Shown here: piece by piece, positions 55,652-64,000 of the stretch
Position numbering within the stretch: position 1 is the stretch's first letter
Layout of the letters: each line of letters starts with the position of its first letter
Origin: XN24 sp047921395
GTDB lineage: Bacteria; Pseudomonadota; Gammaproteobacteria; Steroidobacterales; XN24
Length of the DNA: 64,000 nucleotides
Assembly (NCBI GenBank): GCA_047921395.1
Contig: JBLRWH010000004.1
Location: 1 to 64,000, forward strand
Direction of reading: 5' to 3'
Program-made: the position numbers and the translations under genes
Notes under the pieces: model-generated
Told to the model about the DNA's origin: nothing
The model's database searches: none
Seen by the model: the letters and a program-made list of their open reading frames with translations, nothing else

Positions 55652-56635
55652 ATGGGTCGGCTTGTTAACGGCGAATGGCACGACGAGTGGTATGACACGG
55701 AATCCACGGGGGGCGAATTCGTCCGCCAGGACGCCGTGTTCCGCCACTGGATAACCCCGGACGGCGCGCCGGGACCGAGCGGCGAAGGCGGCTTTGCGGC
55801 CGAAGCCGGCCGCTACCACCTGTATGTCTCGCTGGCCTGCCCCTGGGCGCACCGTACCCTGATCTTCCGGGCGCTGAAGGGCCTCGAGGACGCCATCAGC
55901 GTCTCCGTCGTGCATCCCCACATGCTCGCCAACGGCTGGGAGTTCGCCGACTGCGAGGCGGGCGATTTCACCGCCGGCGACCCCTTGTTCGGCAGCGACT
56001 ACCTCTACCAGGTCTACCTGCGCGCCAAGGCCGACTACTCGGGCCGGGTCACTGTCCCGGTACTGTGGGACAAGCAGCGCGGCACCATTGTCAGCAACGA
56101 ATCGGCGGACATCATCCGCATGCTCAACAGCGCCTTCGATGCGTTGGCCTCGTCGGCGGCCGACTATTACCCGGCCGAGCTGCGCGCGGAGATTGACGAG
56201 ATCAACGCCCGGGTCTATGCAAGCGTCAACAACGGCGTCTACCGCTGCGGCTTCGCCACCGCTCAGGACGCCTACGAGAAGGCCTTCGGGGAACTGTTCG
56301 AGGCACTCGACTGGCTCGACGCGCGCCTCGCGACGCGACGTTATCTCCTCGGCGACCGGCTCACCGAGGCCGACTGGCGGCTGTTCACGACCCTGCTGCG
56401 CTTCGACCCGGTCTATGTCGGCCACTTCAAGACGAACCTGCGCCGGATCCGGGATTACCCACAGCTATCCGGCTACACGCGCGAGCTGTACCAGGTGCCC
56501 GGCGTCGCGCCGACGGTGCATCTCGGCCACATCAAGCAGCACTATTACCACAGCCATCACATGATCAACCCGACGGGGATCGTGCCCGTCGGGCCGGAAC
56601 TGGACCTCGACAGTCCGCACGGCCGCGGCAAATAA
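55652..56635 (+). CDS. glutathionyl-hydroquinone reductase-like GST (Xi class)
   Basis: 327 residues. Nucleophile Cys63 lies in LACPWAHRTLIF, the CPWAHR motif of Xi-class (YqjG/PcpF-like) transferases that reduce glutathionyl-hydroquinones. VTVPVLWDKQRGTIVSNESADI and the helical C-terminal domain ending in HYYHSHHMINPTGIVPVGP are equally characteristic. It is divergent from the gshA pair and uses the glutathione made there. No quinone-ring catabolic genes are nearby. Confidence 0.92.
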   Translation: MGRLVNGEWHDEWYDTESTGGEFVRQDAVFRHWITPDGAPGPSGEGGFAAEAGRYHLYVSLACPWAHRTLIFRALKGLEDAISVSVVHPHMLANGWEFADCEAGDFTAGDPLFGSDYLYQVYLRAKADYSGRVTVPVLWDKQRGTIVSNESADIIRMLNSAFDALASSAADYYPAELRAEIDEINARVYASVNNGVYRCGFATAQDAYEKAFGELFEALDWLDARLATRRYLLGDRLTEADWRLFTTLLRFDPVYVGHFKTNLRRIRDYPQLSGYTRELYQVPGVAPTVHLGHIKQHYYHSHHMINPTGIVPVGPELDLDSPHGRGK

Positions 56636-56648
56636 CGGGGAAAATCGG

Positions 56649-56814
56649 CTCGCGCGGAGACGCAGAGAGGCAGAGGCGCGGAGAAGATAGACAGGCAGAA
56701 TTATGAAGCAGGTTTTTCGGTGGGCGCCCGGGGGCTTACAGGCCCCGTCCATTGGCGTCATGGTGTGTGGTTCACCCATCACTCCACAGCCTTGACGCTG
56801 GTCTGCGAAGAACC
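56649..56814. repeat. element related to 9516-9728, right end missing
   Basis: The left end 56649-56683 matches the 35-bp end of the element at 9516. The interior 56684-56814 aligns along its length with 9551-9680, sharing AAGATAGACAGGCAG and TGCGAAGAACC-like blocks. The right inverted end is absent: the sequence runs straight into a terminator. Confidence 0.8.
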
Positions 56815-56855
56815 AAAAAAAAGCGCCGCTTGTTAATCCCTGGGGATTGCGGCGC
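56815..56855 (-). terminator. rho-independent terminator of the small minus-strand gene
   Basis: On the minus strand GCGCCGC (56849-56855) pairs with GCGGCGC (56823-56829), followed by eight T (56815-56822). The loop itself can form a smaller AATCCCC...GGGATT pair. Confidence 0.88.
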
Positions 56856-56889
56856 GTAAGGGGGGAGTCGAATCAGAAAATCTGGCGCC

Positions 56890-57135
56890 TCAGGCGCGTC
56901 GGGGCAATACCACCCGCTCCATCTCGTAGCCGATCACTTCGCGGGTCGAGGGGTCGACGATCGGACACATGCGGCGAAACCGTGCCGGGAACTGCCCCGA
57001 CTTCGAAGTGTCGATCTCGACGTCCTCCAGCGCCATCCGGCCATCCGCCATCCTGACCAGCGCCCGGGGATTCTGTTTTCCCTTGGACTGCTCGTCCGGC
57101 GGTAATAGCGCGATGACTTCCTTGGCTTGCATCAT
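56890..57135 (-). CDS. small protein of unknown function
   Basis: About 81 residues, charged and soluble. It contains LVRMADGRMALEDVEIDTSKSGQFPARFRR and ends in VIGYEMERVVLPRR. I do not recognise the family. A strong terminator directly after it, at 56815-56855, argues that it is transcribed. The start could be 57135, 57132 or a GTG at 57144. The 232-bp gap to the DUF2333 gene shows no other gene. Confidence 0.6.
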   Translation of the reverse strand: MMQAKEVIALLPPDEQSKGKQNPRALVRMADGRMALEDVEIDTSKSGQFPARFRRMCPIVDPSTREVIGYEMERVVLPRRA

Positions 57136-57367
57136 AGCGTCCACGTTTCGTCATTGCCCGGAGGAAGATAAGCAGAATTCGTGCCAATGACTGTGTTTCC
57201 TTTTTTATCAGATACTTGACCTGATGCCTTGACCACCACGCGCGTGACGTGGAGAGTCACATTGTGACCTTCCGGGCGCACTTCGGACCCCCATCGTGTC
57301 GCCGGAGGCAACGGGCCCGCGGCGCGCTACACTACGTCCTGGTGCACGGCACAAACCGGAGCGATGC

Positions 57368-58378
57368 ATGGATTTCAAAAACATCGGTCGCCGAGCAGGC
57401 GGGGGCAGCCGCCGCGGCGTCAGGAGAGCCGCCGCCATCGGGCTGGCCGTGGTCGTGATCGTGGTCAGCGTGGTCGGCTGGTACTGGTCCCGCGAGCCCG
57501 ATGTCTTCTGGGTCGGATGGGAACCGGAAGGCCAGCCCGCCGTGACCGGCTATGCGACCACCAGCACGCTGTTGCGCGTGTCCCGGACGCTGCTCGACAA
57601 ACCCGGCGGCTACCTCACGAACGACGTCATGCCGCCCGGCGTGTTCCTCGACAACATGCCCAACTGGGAGTTCGGCGTGCTGGTGCAGGTGCGCGACCTG
57701 GCGCGCGTCATGCGCAACGACATCAGCCGCTCGCAGACGCAGTCGGTCGAGGACAAGGATCTCGCCGAGGCGGAGCCCAACTTCAATTTCGACAATAACA
57801 GCTGGATCCTGCCGTCCAGCGAGAGCCGCTACCGGCAGGCCATCCGGCGCGTGGAGAGCTACCAGGCGCGCCTGCTGGACCAGGCCGAGCCCGACGCCAA
57901 CTTCTATGCGCGCGCCGACAACCTGCGCGAGTGGCTGGCCGTCGTCGAGAAGCGCCTGGGCAACCTGTCGCAACAGCTCTCGGCGAGCGTCGGCCAGGCG
58001 CGGGTCAACACCGACCTGGCCCTCGACCCGGCGGCCGAGGCCGGCCAGCCGCGGGGCGACCAGATCGAGGTCAAGACGCCCTGGCTGCAGATCGACGACG
58101 TGTTCTACGAGGCGCGCGGCACCGCGTGGGCGCTGCTGCACTTCCTGCGCGCCATCGAGTACGACTTCCGCCACGTGCTGGAAGACAAGAACGCGACCGT
58201 CAGCCTGCGCCAGGTGATTCGCGAGCTGGAGGCGAGCCTCGCGCCGATGCGCAGCCCGTTGGTGCTCAACGGCGGCGGCTTCGGACTGTTCGCCAATCAC
58301 TCGCTGGTGATGGCGTCTTACCTGTCGCGCGCCAACCAGGCGATCACGAACCTGCGGGAGCTTTTGGCGGGGGGCTGA
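57368..58378 (+). CDS. DUF2333 family membrane protein
   Basis: 336 residues. A basic N-terminus (GRRAGGGSRRGVRRA) is followed by one transmembrane helix (about 22-43) and a large periplasmic domain of the DUF2333 type (LRVSRTLLDKPGGYLTNDVMPPGVFLDNMPNWEFG; YDFRHVLEDKNA). The function of this gammaproteobacterial family is unknown. GGAG lies seven bases before the ATG. It converges with the DUF2505 gene. Confidence 0.88.
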   Translation: MDFKNIGRRAGGGSRRGVRRAAAIGLAVVVIVVSVVGWYWSREPDVFWVGWEPEGQPAVTGYATTSTLLRVSRTLLDKPGGYLTNDVMPPGVFLDNMPNWEFGVLVQVRDLARVMRNDISRSQTQSVEDKDLAEAEPNFNFDNNSWILPSSESRYRQAIRRVESYQARLLDQAEPDANFYARADNLREWLAVVEKRLGNLSQQLSASVGQARVNTDLALDPAAEAGQPRGDQIEVKTPWLQIDDVFYEARGTAWALLHFLRAIEYDFRHVLEDKNATVSLRQVIRELEASLAPMRSPLVLNGGGFGLFANHSLVMASYLSRANQAITNLRELLAGG

Positions 58379-58384
58379 AAGAGG

Positions 58385-58882
58385 CTACCGGCCGTCGAGG
58401 TAATCCTGGATGAACGCGTACTCAGCGGCGAGAGTCGCCTCGGTATCCCTCGAGACGAACTGTTCGAGCTTGCCGCCGATCAGCGGGACCGATGTGCGGA
58501 TGATGATCGCGACCTCGTTGATGCAGCCCTTGCCGCTGGCGGACAGCCGCATCGTCCCGGTCATTGCGGCCGGGACGCCGCGGGCCTCGATCTCGAGCTC
58601 GTTCGTGTACACGCCCTTGCCGGCCTCGGTCCAGCGCTCGTTCTGCAACAGCAGGTTCCATTCTCCGAGCAGCCCGCGCAGGAAGCCCGGCACGTCGAGC
58701 GGCACCTCGCGGCTGACTTCGATCGAGAAACCGTCCCCGCCGGACTCCGTCGAGACGACCTCGACATTGCGATGCCCGATGCCCTCGAACTTGGCCTGGT
58801 AGAACTCGGGATCGCTGAACGCGGCCCAGACTTTACTGACCGGGTGACGGTACTCGTGGCGCGCGCGAACGGTGACGCTCAT
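58385..58882 (-). CDS. DUF2505 (SRPBCC-like) protein
   Basis: 165 residues of the START/SRPBCC-type DUF2505 family, a lipid- or ligand-binding helix-grip fold (HEYRHPVSKVWAAFSDPEFYQAKFEG, GKLEQFVSRDTEATLAAEYAFI). No catalytic function is known. The start at 58882 precedes the conserved domain directly; the upstream extension is a shadow. A lipoprotein gene on the same strand starts upstream. Confidence 0.85.
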   Translation of the reverse strand: MSVTVRARHEYRHPVSKVWAAFSDPEFYQAKFEGIGHRNVEVVSTESGGDGFSIEVSREVPLDVPGFLRGLLGEWNLLLQNERWTEAGKGVYTNELEIEARGVPAAMTGTMRLSASGKGCINEVAIIIRTSVPLIGGKLEQFVSRDTEATLAAEYAFIQDYLDGR

Positions 58883-58919
58883 TGGGGCGTGCTCCGGGAG
58901 GAAGAAAAGTGCGGGAAGA

Positions 58920-59444
58920 TTAGCGGCTGGCCGCCCCGGCCTCAACCGGCGTGAGCAGCTGCCGGTCGCCCTGCACCTGCAGCACGGCAAGGCGCACCTC
59001 GGCCGTGTAGACGAGGAACGCTTCCAGCAGGCGCGGCTCGAGCTCGTCGAGAAACGGCAGCGAAGACTGGAATACCAGGCCCGCGGCATCGGCACGGAAC
59101 TGGCCCACGTTCAGCGCCTCGTTCAGCTCGAGCGCAAACGCGTGCAGTGCCGCATCGTCCACCCGCGGATCGCGCGGCCAGGTCCGCGACAGGACGATAC
59201 GGTCGAGCGCTGCCGGCTCGAGTTGCGGCTCGAGACGCAACAGCTCGTCGCCGCGGGATGCGTCGACGGTGACCGCGTCCGCCAGGCGCACCGTCCAGCC
59301 CCGCGCCAGCAGGTAGCCCGCCAGCAAGCTGGCCGCCCCCGCCTCGTCCGACGCCGGCATCGCGAGCCCCGCAGGCGCACGCGGCGTCGCGCAGCCCGTG
59401 ACCGCGCACACCAGCAATGTCGCCACGATAAAACTTCGGCCCAT
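58920..59444 (-). CDS. lipoprotein of unknown function
   Basis: 174 residues with lipobox AVTGC (lipidated near residue 18) and no recognised domain. The mature part is helical and leucine-rich, ending QGDRQLLTPVEAG. It lies 37 bp upstream of the DUF2505 gene on the same strand and may be co-transcribed. It is divergent from the SDR gene. Confidence 0.7.
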   Translation of the reverse strand: MGRSFIVATLLVCAVTGCATPRAPAGLAMPASDEAGAASLLAGYLLARGWTVRLADAVTVDASRGDELLRLEPQLEPAALDRIVLSRTWPRDPRVDDAALHAFALELNEALNVGQFRADAAGLVFQSSLPFLDELEPRLLEAFLVYTAEVRLAVLQVQGDRQLLTPVEAGAASR

Positions 59445-59528
59445 GATGCTACTTTATCGGCCGCGCCGCGGCCTGCCTATACTTGTGGCTGGAACCCAAG
59501 TGTGAACAGGCGATAAGGAGAGAAGATC

Positions 59529-60200
59529 ATGGCTCATTGCCTCGTCACGGGCGCCAACCGCGGCATCGGTCTCGCGCTCTGCACGCTGCTCGCGGATCGC
59601 GGCGACCAGGTGATCGCCGCCTGCCGCACCGGCTCGAAGGCCCTCGATGCGCTCGGCGTGCGGGTGGAGACGGGCGTCGACGTCGGCGACCCCGAGGCCG
59701 TGCAGCGCCTCGCCGGCGCGCTCGAGGGCCAGCCACTCGACTGGCTGATCAACAACGCGGGCGTGCTCCGCCGCGACACGCTCGGCGCTTTGCACGGCGA
59801 GGCGGTGGACGACCTCTACCTGCAGTTCCGGGTCAACTCGGTCGGGCCGCTGCTGGTCACCCAGGCGCTGCTCGGCAACCTGCAGCCGGGCGCGAAAATC
59901 GGCATCGTCACCAGCCGCATGGGCTCGGTCGGCGACAACACCTCCGGCAGCTACTACGGCTACCGCATGAGCAAGGCCGCCGTGAATGCCGCGGGCAAGT
60001 CGCTGGCGATGGATCTGAAGGAGCGCGACATCGCCGTCGCGCTGCTGCACCCGGGCTACGTGCGCACGGAGATGGTGGGCGGCGGCGGCGACGTCGAGCC
60101 GGAAGAGGCAGCGGCCGGCCTGATCGCGCGGCTCGACGCGCTGACGCTCGAGACCACCGGCGGCTTCTGGCACGCCAACGGCGAGGCGCTGCCCTGGTAG
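59529..60200 (+). CDS. short-chain dehydrogenase/reductase
   Basis: 223 residues of the SDR family, C-factor/YciK-like subgroup. TGANRGIG (residues 7-14), NNAG, a Ser in VTSRMGS, and YYGYRMSK with Tyr and Lys give a complete catalytic set. The substrate is not predictable. AAGGAG lies close before the ATG. It converges with a PLP-enzyme gene three bases away. Confidence 0.88.
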   Translation: MAHCLVTGANRGIGLALCTLLADRGDQVIAACRTGSKALDALGVRVETGVDVGDPEAVQRLAGALEGQPLDWLINNAGVLRRDTLGALHGEAVDDLYLQFRVNSVGPLLVTQALLGNLQPGAKIGIVTSRMGSVGDNTSGSYYGYRMSKAAVNAAGKSLAMDLKERDIAVALLHPGYVRTEMVGGGGDVEPEEAAAGLIARLDALTLETTGGFWHANGEALPW

Positions 60201-60203
60201 GGC

Positions 60204-61460
60204 TCAGGCGCCCTCGTACCAGGCCTCCACCTCCGGCAGGTACTTCTCCGGCGCGCAGGTGTTGACGACCACCACGCGGTCGCCCGCCCGGATCAGGGCC
60301 TCGTCGAACAGCCGGGGCAAGACCGCCATGCAGGCGGCGCCCTCCGGGCAGAGTTCAAGGCCGAGCGCACGACGCGCCTCGCCGAAGGCCGTGCGCATGG
60401 CGGCTTCGCCGACGGCGAACGCGCCGCCGCCGCTGGCGCGCAGGATCTCGAGCACCCGGAAGTGCCCCACGCCGCCGGGCACGTTGAGACCGACCGCCAG
60501 GGTGGCCCCGGCCGGCCCCGGATGGGTGTCCATCGCCCCGCTCTCAAACGCCTCGACGAGCGGGCGCGTGGCCTGGCTCTGCACGGCGATCATGCGCGGC
60601 CGTTCCGGCCCCACCACGCCGAGCGCCTCGAGCTCGGCGAACGCCTTCCACATCCCCAGCAGCCCGGTACCGCCCCCGGTGGGGTAGACGATCACGTCGG
60701 GCAGGCGCCAGCCGGCGCCCGGGGAGGCCGGCTCGGCGAGCTCGAGCCCGAGCGTCTTCTTGCCCTCGATACGCCAGCCGGGCTCTTGGAAGGTCGCTGC
60801 GCTGAACCAGCCGGCGGGCACCCAGTGCGACTTTACCCGCGCCCCGGCCTCGCGGATGGTCCCGCGGACCAGTTCCAGCTGCACGCGCGGGTCCCGCTCC
60901 GCCAGCGCCCTGACCCGCCCGAGGATAGCCTGCGGCGTATCGTCCGGCATCACCACGGCCACCTCGAGGCCCGCGGCGAGCGCGTACTCGGCCAGCGAGT
61001 CGCCGGCATTGCCCTGGGTCGGGACGACGAGGCGCCGCAGCCCGAGGCGCCGCGCCTGCGTGGCCACCATCGCCATCCCCCGGTCCTTGAAGCTGCGCGT
61101 GGGGTTCGCGCCGAAGCCAGGGACCGGACGCCCCTCCTCCTTGATCTGCAGGCCGAACCCGCCCCGGCCGGCCAGCGGCCAGGCGCCGCCGTCCAGCAGC
61201 GGCGTGGCGCCCTCGCCCAGCGAGACGATCCGGGCGGCCTCCTCCGGCACGGCGGCGTCCAGCGGCAGCAAACCGCCGAAGCGCCACATGTCGCGGCGCG
61301 CCGGCAGGTACCAGCTCGCCGCCGGGCGCTCGGCGCGCAACCGGTCGATGTCCAGGACGATCTCGACCGGCCGGCCGTCGACGGGGCAGAGGTTCATGAC
61401 GGCGTCCGGCGGATAGACGGCGCCGGAGCCGATGCCGCGCAGGTGGGATACGAAGCTCAT
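60204..61460 (-). CDS. threonine synthase-like PLP enzyme
   Basis: 418 residues of the fold-type II PLP family. The cofactor Lys125 lies in TRSFKDRGM, with the phosphate loop in PTGGGTGLLGMWKAF and TQGNAGDSLAEYA. It has an N-terminal NLCPVDGRPVE segment where ThrC proteins carry a small zinc-finger-like region, but only one Cys remains. It is probably a threonine synthase paralogue or a related beta-elimination/replacement enzyme. The start follows GGAG. Confidence 0.82.
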   Translation of the reverse strand: MSFVSHLRGIGSGAVYPPDAVMNLCPVDGRPVEIVLDIDRLRAERPAASWYLPARRDMWRFGGLLPLDAAVPEEAARIVSLGEGATPLLDGGAWPLAGRGGFGLQIKEEGRPVPGFGANPTRSFKDRGMAMVATQARRLGLRRLVVPTQGNAGDSLAEYALAAGLEVAVVMPDDTPQAILGRVRALAERDPRVQLELVRGTIREAGARVKSHWVPAGWFSAATFQEPGWRIEGKKTLGLELAEPASPGAGWRLPDVIVYPTGGGTGLLGMWKAFAELEALGVVGPERPRMIAVQSQATRPLVEAFESGAMDTHPGPAGATLAVGLNVPGGVGHFRVLEILRASGGGAFAVGEAAMRTAFGEARRALGLELCPEGAACMAVLPRLFDEALIRAGDRVVVVNTCAPEKYLPEVEAWYEGA

Positions 61461-61505
61461 GGGGTGTCATTCTCCAGGGCGGCCGGGACAGTCTATGCTT
61501 GGTGA

Positions 61506-62255
61506 ATGATGCCAGAGAAGCCGATCTTCGTTGCGCACCGCGGCTACGCCGCGCACTGGCCGGAGAACACCCTTCCGGCGCTCGAGGCCGCCGTCGCCGC
61601 GGGAGCCGGCTGGCTCGAAATTGACGTACAGCTGTGCGCCGACGGCGTTCCCGTGCTGCTGCACGACCCGGACCTCGAGCGTGTCGCGGGCCACGACGTG
61701 CCCGTGTTCGCGCTGACCGCGGCCGAACTGGCCGACATCCCCGTCGGCGAGCCGGCGCGCTTCGGCGCGCGTTTCGCGCACCTGCGGGCGCCGACGCTGC
61801 GGGAGTTCGCGACGTGGCTCGCCGGGCAGGCCGAAGTCAACGCGTTCGTCGAGCTGAAGCCTGAGAGCCTCGAGCGCTTCGGTCGCGAGGCGGTCGTCGA
61901 CGCGTGCATGGCTGCGCTGGCGCCAGCCAGGGGCCGCTGGGCGCCCATCTCATATGACTACGAAGCGCTCGCGCTGGCGGCCGACGCGGGGGCGGCGCCG
62001 CTCGGGTGGATCGTGCGCGACTTCGACGTGGCGGTCGAGGCACTCGCCCGCCGCCTGCCGGCGCGCTGGCTGTTCTGTAACCACAAGCGCCTCCCTTCCG
62101 GTCCGCTGCCGCGCGGCCCCTGGGACTGGGTCATCTACGAGGTCGACGGCGCCGTACTGGCGAGAGACCTGGTCGGGCGTGGCGCGCACTGGCTCGAGAC
62201 CATGGCGGTCGGCGAACTGCGCAGCGCGCTCGCGGCGCCCGCCAGCGCGCCCTGA
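61506..62255 (+). CDS. glycerophosphodiester phosphodiesterase
   Basis: 249 residues of the GDPD/UgpQ family. AHRGYAAHWPENTLPALEAAV carries the HRG and PENT motifs. LEIDVQLCADGVPVLLHDPDLER has the metal-binding Glu/Asp and His. VELKPES and a C-terminal VIYEVDG complete the TIM barrel. It hydrolyses glycerophosphodiesters to an alcohol and glycerol-3-phosphate. No signal peptide is seen, so it is cytoplasmic. It lies 43 bp before the ABC exporter gene. Confidence 0.9.
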   Translation: MMPEKPIFVAHRGYAAHWPENTLPALEAAVAAGAGWLEIDVQLCADGVPVLLHDPDLERVAGHDVPVFALTAAELADIPVGEPARFGARFAHLRAPTLREFATWLAGQAEVNAFVELKPESLERFGREAVVDACMAALAPARGRWAPISYDYEALALAADAGAAPLGWIVRDFDVAVEALARRLPARWLFCNHKRLPSGPLPRGPWDWVIYEVDGAVLARDLVGRGAHWLETMAVGELRSALAAPASAP

Positions 62256-62298
62256 CGCCCCCCGGGGCCGGGTTCCCGTATAATCCGCGCCCCACGAC

Positions 62299-64000
62299 AT
62301 GGCTACCACACGCAACCCCGATGGCAGCGAGACCGTCACCGACGGTGCCGACCGCGCGCGCAGCCGCAACCTGCGGCCGCTGCGCGACCTCGCCCCGTTC
62401 CTGAAGCCCTATCGCGGCATGCTGCTGGCGGCGCTCGGCGCCCTGCTGCTGGCGGCGAGCGCGACGCTGAGCCTGCCCGTCGCGGTGCGCTTCATGATCG
62501 ACCAGGGCTTCTCCGCCGAGAACACCGCGCAGGTGGACCGCTATTTCCTCGCCATGTTCGGCCTCGCCAGCCTGCTCGCAGTCTCGACCTCGCTGCGCTA
62601 TTACTTCGTCAGCTGGATCGGCGAGCGCGTCGTGGCCGACGTGCGCGAGGCGGTGTTCCGGCACATCCTCCGGCTCAGCCAGTCTTTCTACGAGACCACC
62701 CGCACCGGCGAGGTGTTGTCGCGCCTGACGACCGACACCACCATCCTGCAGTCGGTGGTGGGCTCCAGCGCCTCGGTGGCGCTGCGCAACGTGCTGCTGC
62801 TGGCGGGCGGACTCATCATGCTCGGCGTCACCAGCCCGAAGCTCACCGGCCTGATCGTCGTGCTGGTGCCGGTGATGCTGCTGCCGCTGATCCTGTTCGG
62901 CCGCCGCGTCCGGGCGCTGTCGCGGCGCAACCAGGACCGCATCGCGGACTCGAGCGCCCTGGCGGAGGAGATACTCACCGCCATGCGCATCGTGCAGGCC
63001 TACGTGCGCGAGGCCTGGGAAGCGGCCCGCTTCCAGCGCGCCGTCGAGGATTCCTTCGTCGCGGCGCTGGCGCGCATCCGCTCCCGCGCCCTCCTCACCG
63101 CGGTCGTGATCCTGTTCGTGTTCGGCTCGATCGTGGTCGTGCTCTGGTTCGGCGCCAAGGCGGTCCTGTCGGGCACCATGACCGGCGGGCAGCTTGGCCA
63201 GTTCGTGCTCTACGCCGTGCTGGTGGCCGGCTCCTTCGCCGCGCTGGCCGAGGTCTGGGGCGAAGTGCAGCGGGCCGCAGGGGCGATGGAGCGCATCATG
63301 GAACTGCTCACCACCACCCCCGAGATCCGCGACCCGGTGACGCCGCGGCCCGCGGCACGGCCCGCGCGCGGGGAAGTCCGCGTCGAGGGCCTGGGCTTTT
63401 GCTATCCGTCGCGTCCCGAGCGCAAGGCGCTCGACGAGGTGTCCTTCACCGTGCCGGCCGGGCGCACGGTGGCGCTGGTCGGGCCCTCCGGCGCCGGCAA
63501 GACGACGGTGTTCCAGTTGCTGCTGCGCTTCTACGAGCCACAGCACGGACGCATCCTGCTCGACGGCGTGGATATCGCGGACCTCGCCCTCGCAGAGCTG
63601 CGTGGCGCCATGGCCATGGTGCCGCAGGAGACCGTGATCTTCTCCACCACCGCGCGCGAGAACATCCGCTACGGCCGCCCCGAGGCGAGCGATGAGGAGG
63701 TCGAGGCTGCCGCGCGCGCCGCCCTCGCCCACGAGTTCATCTGCGACATGCCCGAGCGCTATGACACCTACCTCGGCGAGCGCGGCGTGCGCCTGTCCGG
63801 GGGCCAGCGACAGCGCATCGCGATCGCGCGTGCCGTGCTGAAAAACCCGCCTCTCCTGCTGCTCGACGAGGCGACCAGCGCCCTCGACGCCGAAAGCGAG
63901 CAGCAAGTGCAGCAGGCGCTCGACGGGTTGATGGCGGAGCGCACGACCATCGTCATCGCGCACCGCCTTGCAACCGTCCTGAAGGCCGACCGCATCGTGG
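62299..64000 (+). CDS. MsbA-type ABC exporter, cut by the window end
   Basis: 567 residues are visible with no stop before 64000, so roughly 20-40 C-terminal residues are missing. A six-helix exporter domain (about 35-320) is fused to an ATPase: Walker A GPSGAGKTT near residue 395, Q-loop VPQETVIFS, signature LSGGQRQR, Walker B LLLLDEATSALD, and H-loop IAHRL. It is a homodimeric lipid/drug exporter of the MsbA/ABCB type (MsbA-like 'ABC transporter transmembrane' form). A TATAAT lies at 62279-62284, 14 bp before the ATG, but no matching -35 is clear. Confidence 0.93.
   Translation, partial: MATTRNPDGSETVTDGADRARSRNLRPLRDLAPFLKPYRGMLLAALGALLLAASATLSLPVAVRFMIDQGFSAENTAQVDRYFLAMFGLASLLAVSTSLRYYFVSWIGERVVADVREAVFRHILRLSQSFYETTRTGEVLSRLTTDTTILQSVVGSSASVALRNVLLLAGGLIMLGVTSPKLTGLIVVLVPVMLLPLILFGRRVRALSRRNQDRIADSSALAEEILTAMRIVQAYVREAWEAARFQRAVEDSFVAALARIRSRALLTAVVILFVFGSIVVVLWFGAKAVLSGTMTGGQLGQFVLYAVLVAGSFAALAEVWGEVQRAAGAMERIMELLTTTPEIRDPVTPRPAARPARGEVRVEGLGFCYPSRPERKALDEVSFTVPAGRTVALVGPSGAGKTTVFQLLLRFYEPQHGRILLDGVDIADLALAELRGAMAMVPQETVIFSTTARENIRYGRPEASDEEVEAAARAALAHEFICDMPERYDTYLGERGVRLSGGQRQRIAIARAVLKNPPLLLLDEATSALDAESEQQVQQALDGLMAERTTIVIAHRLATVLKADRIV

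Noticed and set aside
62279..62284. TATAAT promoter of the ABC exporter
   Set aside because: It is only 14 bp from the ATG and lacks a matching -35 at 16-18 bp, so it is not called.
62131..63963. A 610-codon minus-strand frame opposite the ABC exporter
   Set aside because: Its composition is His/Arg/Ala/Gln-biased with no motif; the plus-strand exporter has every ABC motif and is open to the window end.

Overview
The window is GC-rich, densely packed, single-copy bacterial chromosome. The gene content points to a gammaproteobacterium: E. coli-type GshA, a CbrA/CrbS-type symporter-kinase next to acs, a PA3496-like small protein, DUF2333 and DUF2505 proteins, and a class I polyhydroxybutyrate (PHB) cluster. 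This placement comes from gene families only. No rRNA, tRNA, CRISPR array, transposase, integrase or phage gene was found. Most long reading frames opposite the genes listed here are GC-driven shadows.

Region 1 (192-3543, all minus strand) reads agmatine deiminase, secreted thioredoxin, CcdA-type membrane protein, deoxyhypusine-synthase-like protein. It looks like one polyamine/redox transcription unit. Region 2 (3750-9402) is a complete PHB module: phaB, phaC, phaA, a phasin, the repressor phaR and a second phaB. TGCA-rich palindromes in front of the phasin and of the second phaB are candidate PhaR operators. A porin follows.

Region 3 (11429-24841) is an acetate module: acs, a LuxR-type response regulator, a 1325-residue symporter/sensor-kinase hybrid (CrbS-like), a DUF4212 + sodium:solute symporter pair, two unknown proteins, a cNMP/CBS/DUF294 protein and a DnaQ-like exonuclease. 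Acetate uptake, activation to acetyl-CoA and storage as PHB therefore lie side by side. Region 4 (24849-35862) holds an SLC13-like transporter, a 2-oxoacid:ferredoxin oxidoreductase with an FAD/Fe-S partner, a YbaK-like deacylase, a patatin, a proline-type symporter and a rhomboid protease. Region 5 (36167-41722) holds a GNAT acetyltransferase, Hsp20, a secreted subtilase, and AlkB with a divergent AraC regulator.

Region 6 (41807-48383) is the most distinctive: a HemW/HemN-like radical SAM protein, an 11-heme cytochrome c fused to a membrane cytochrome b domain, a NapC/NirT-like six-heme protein, and a thioredoxin-CcdA fusion. It is plausibly a quinone-linked multiheme electron-transfer module with its maturation help. 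Region 7 (48413-64000) holds small envelope proteins, a kinase/PP2C/isoaspartyl-peptidase operon, a calcium exchanger, gshA with a glutathionyl-hydroquinone-reductase-like GST, DUF proteins, a PLP enzyme, a phosphodiesterase and an ABC exporter cut by the window end.

Three non-coding repeat families stand out: about 80-bp nested palindromes built from GGGGACACTGC (3582, 33380, 46923), elements with 35-bp GC-rich ends (9516, 56649, with partial copies at 130 and 26784), and a 420-bp element with 54-bp inverted ends and internal 43-bp tandem repeats (14170-14589).
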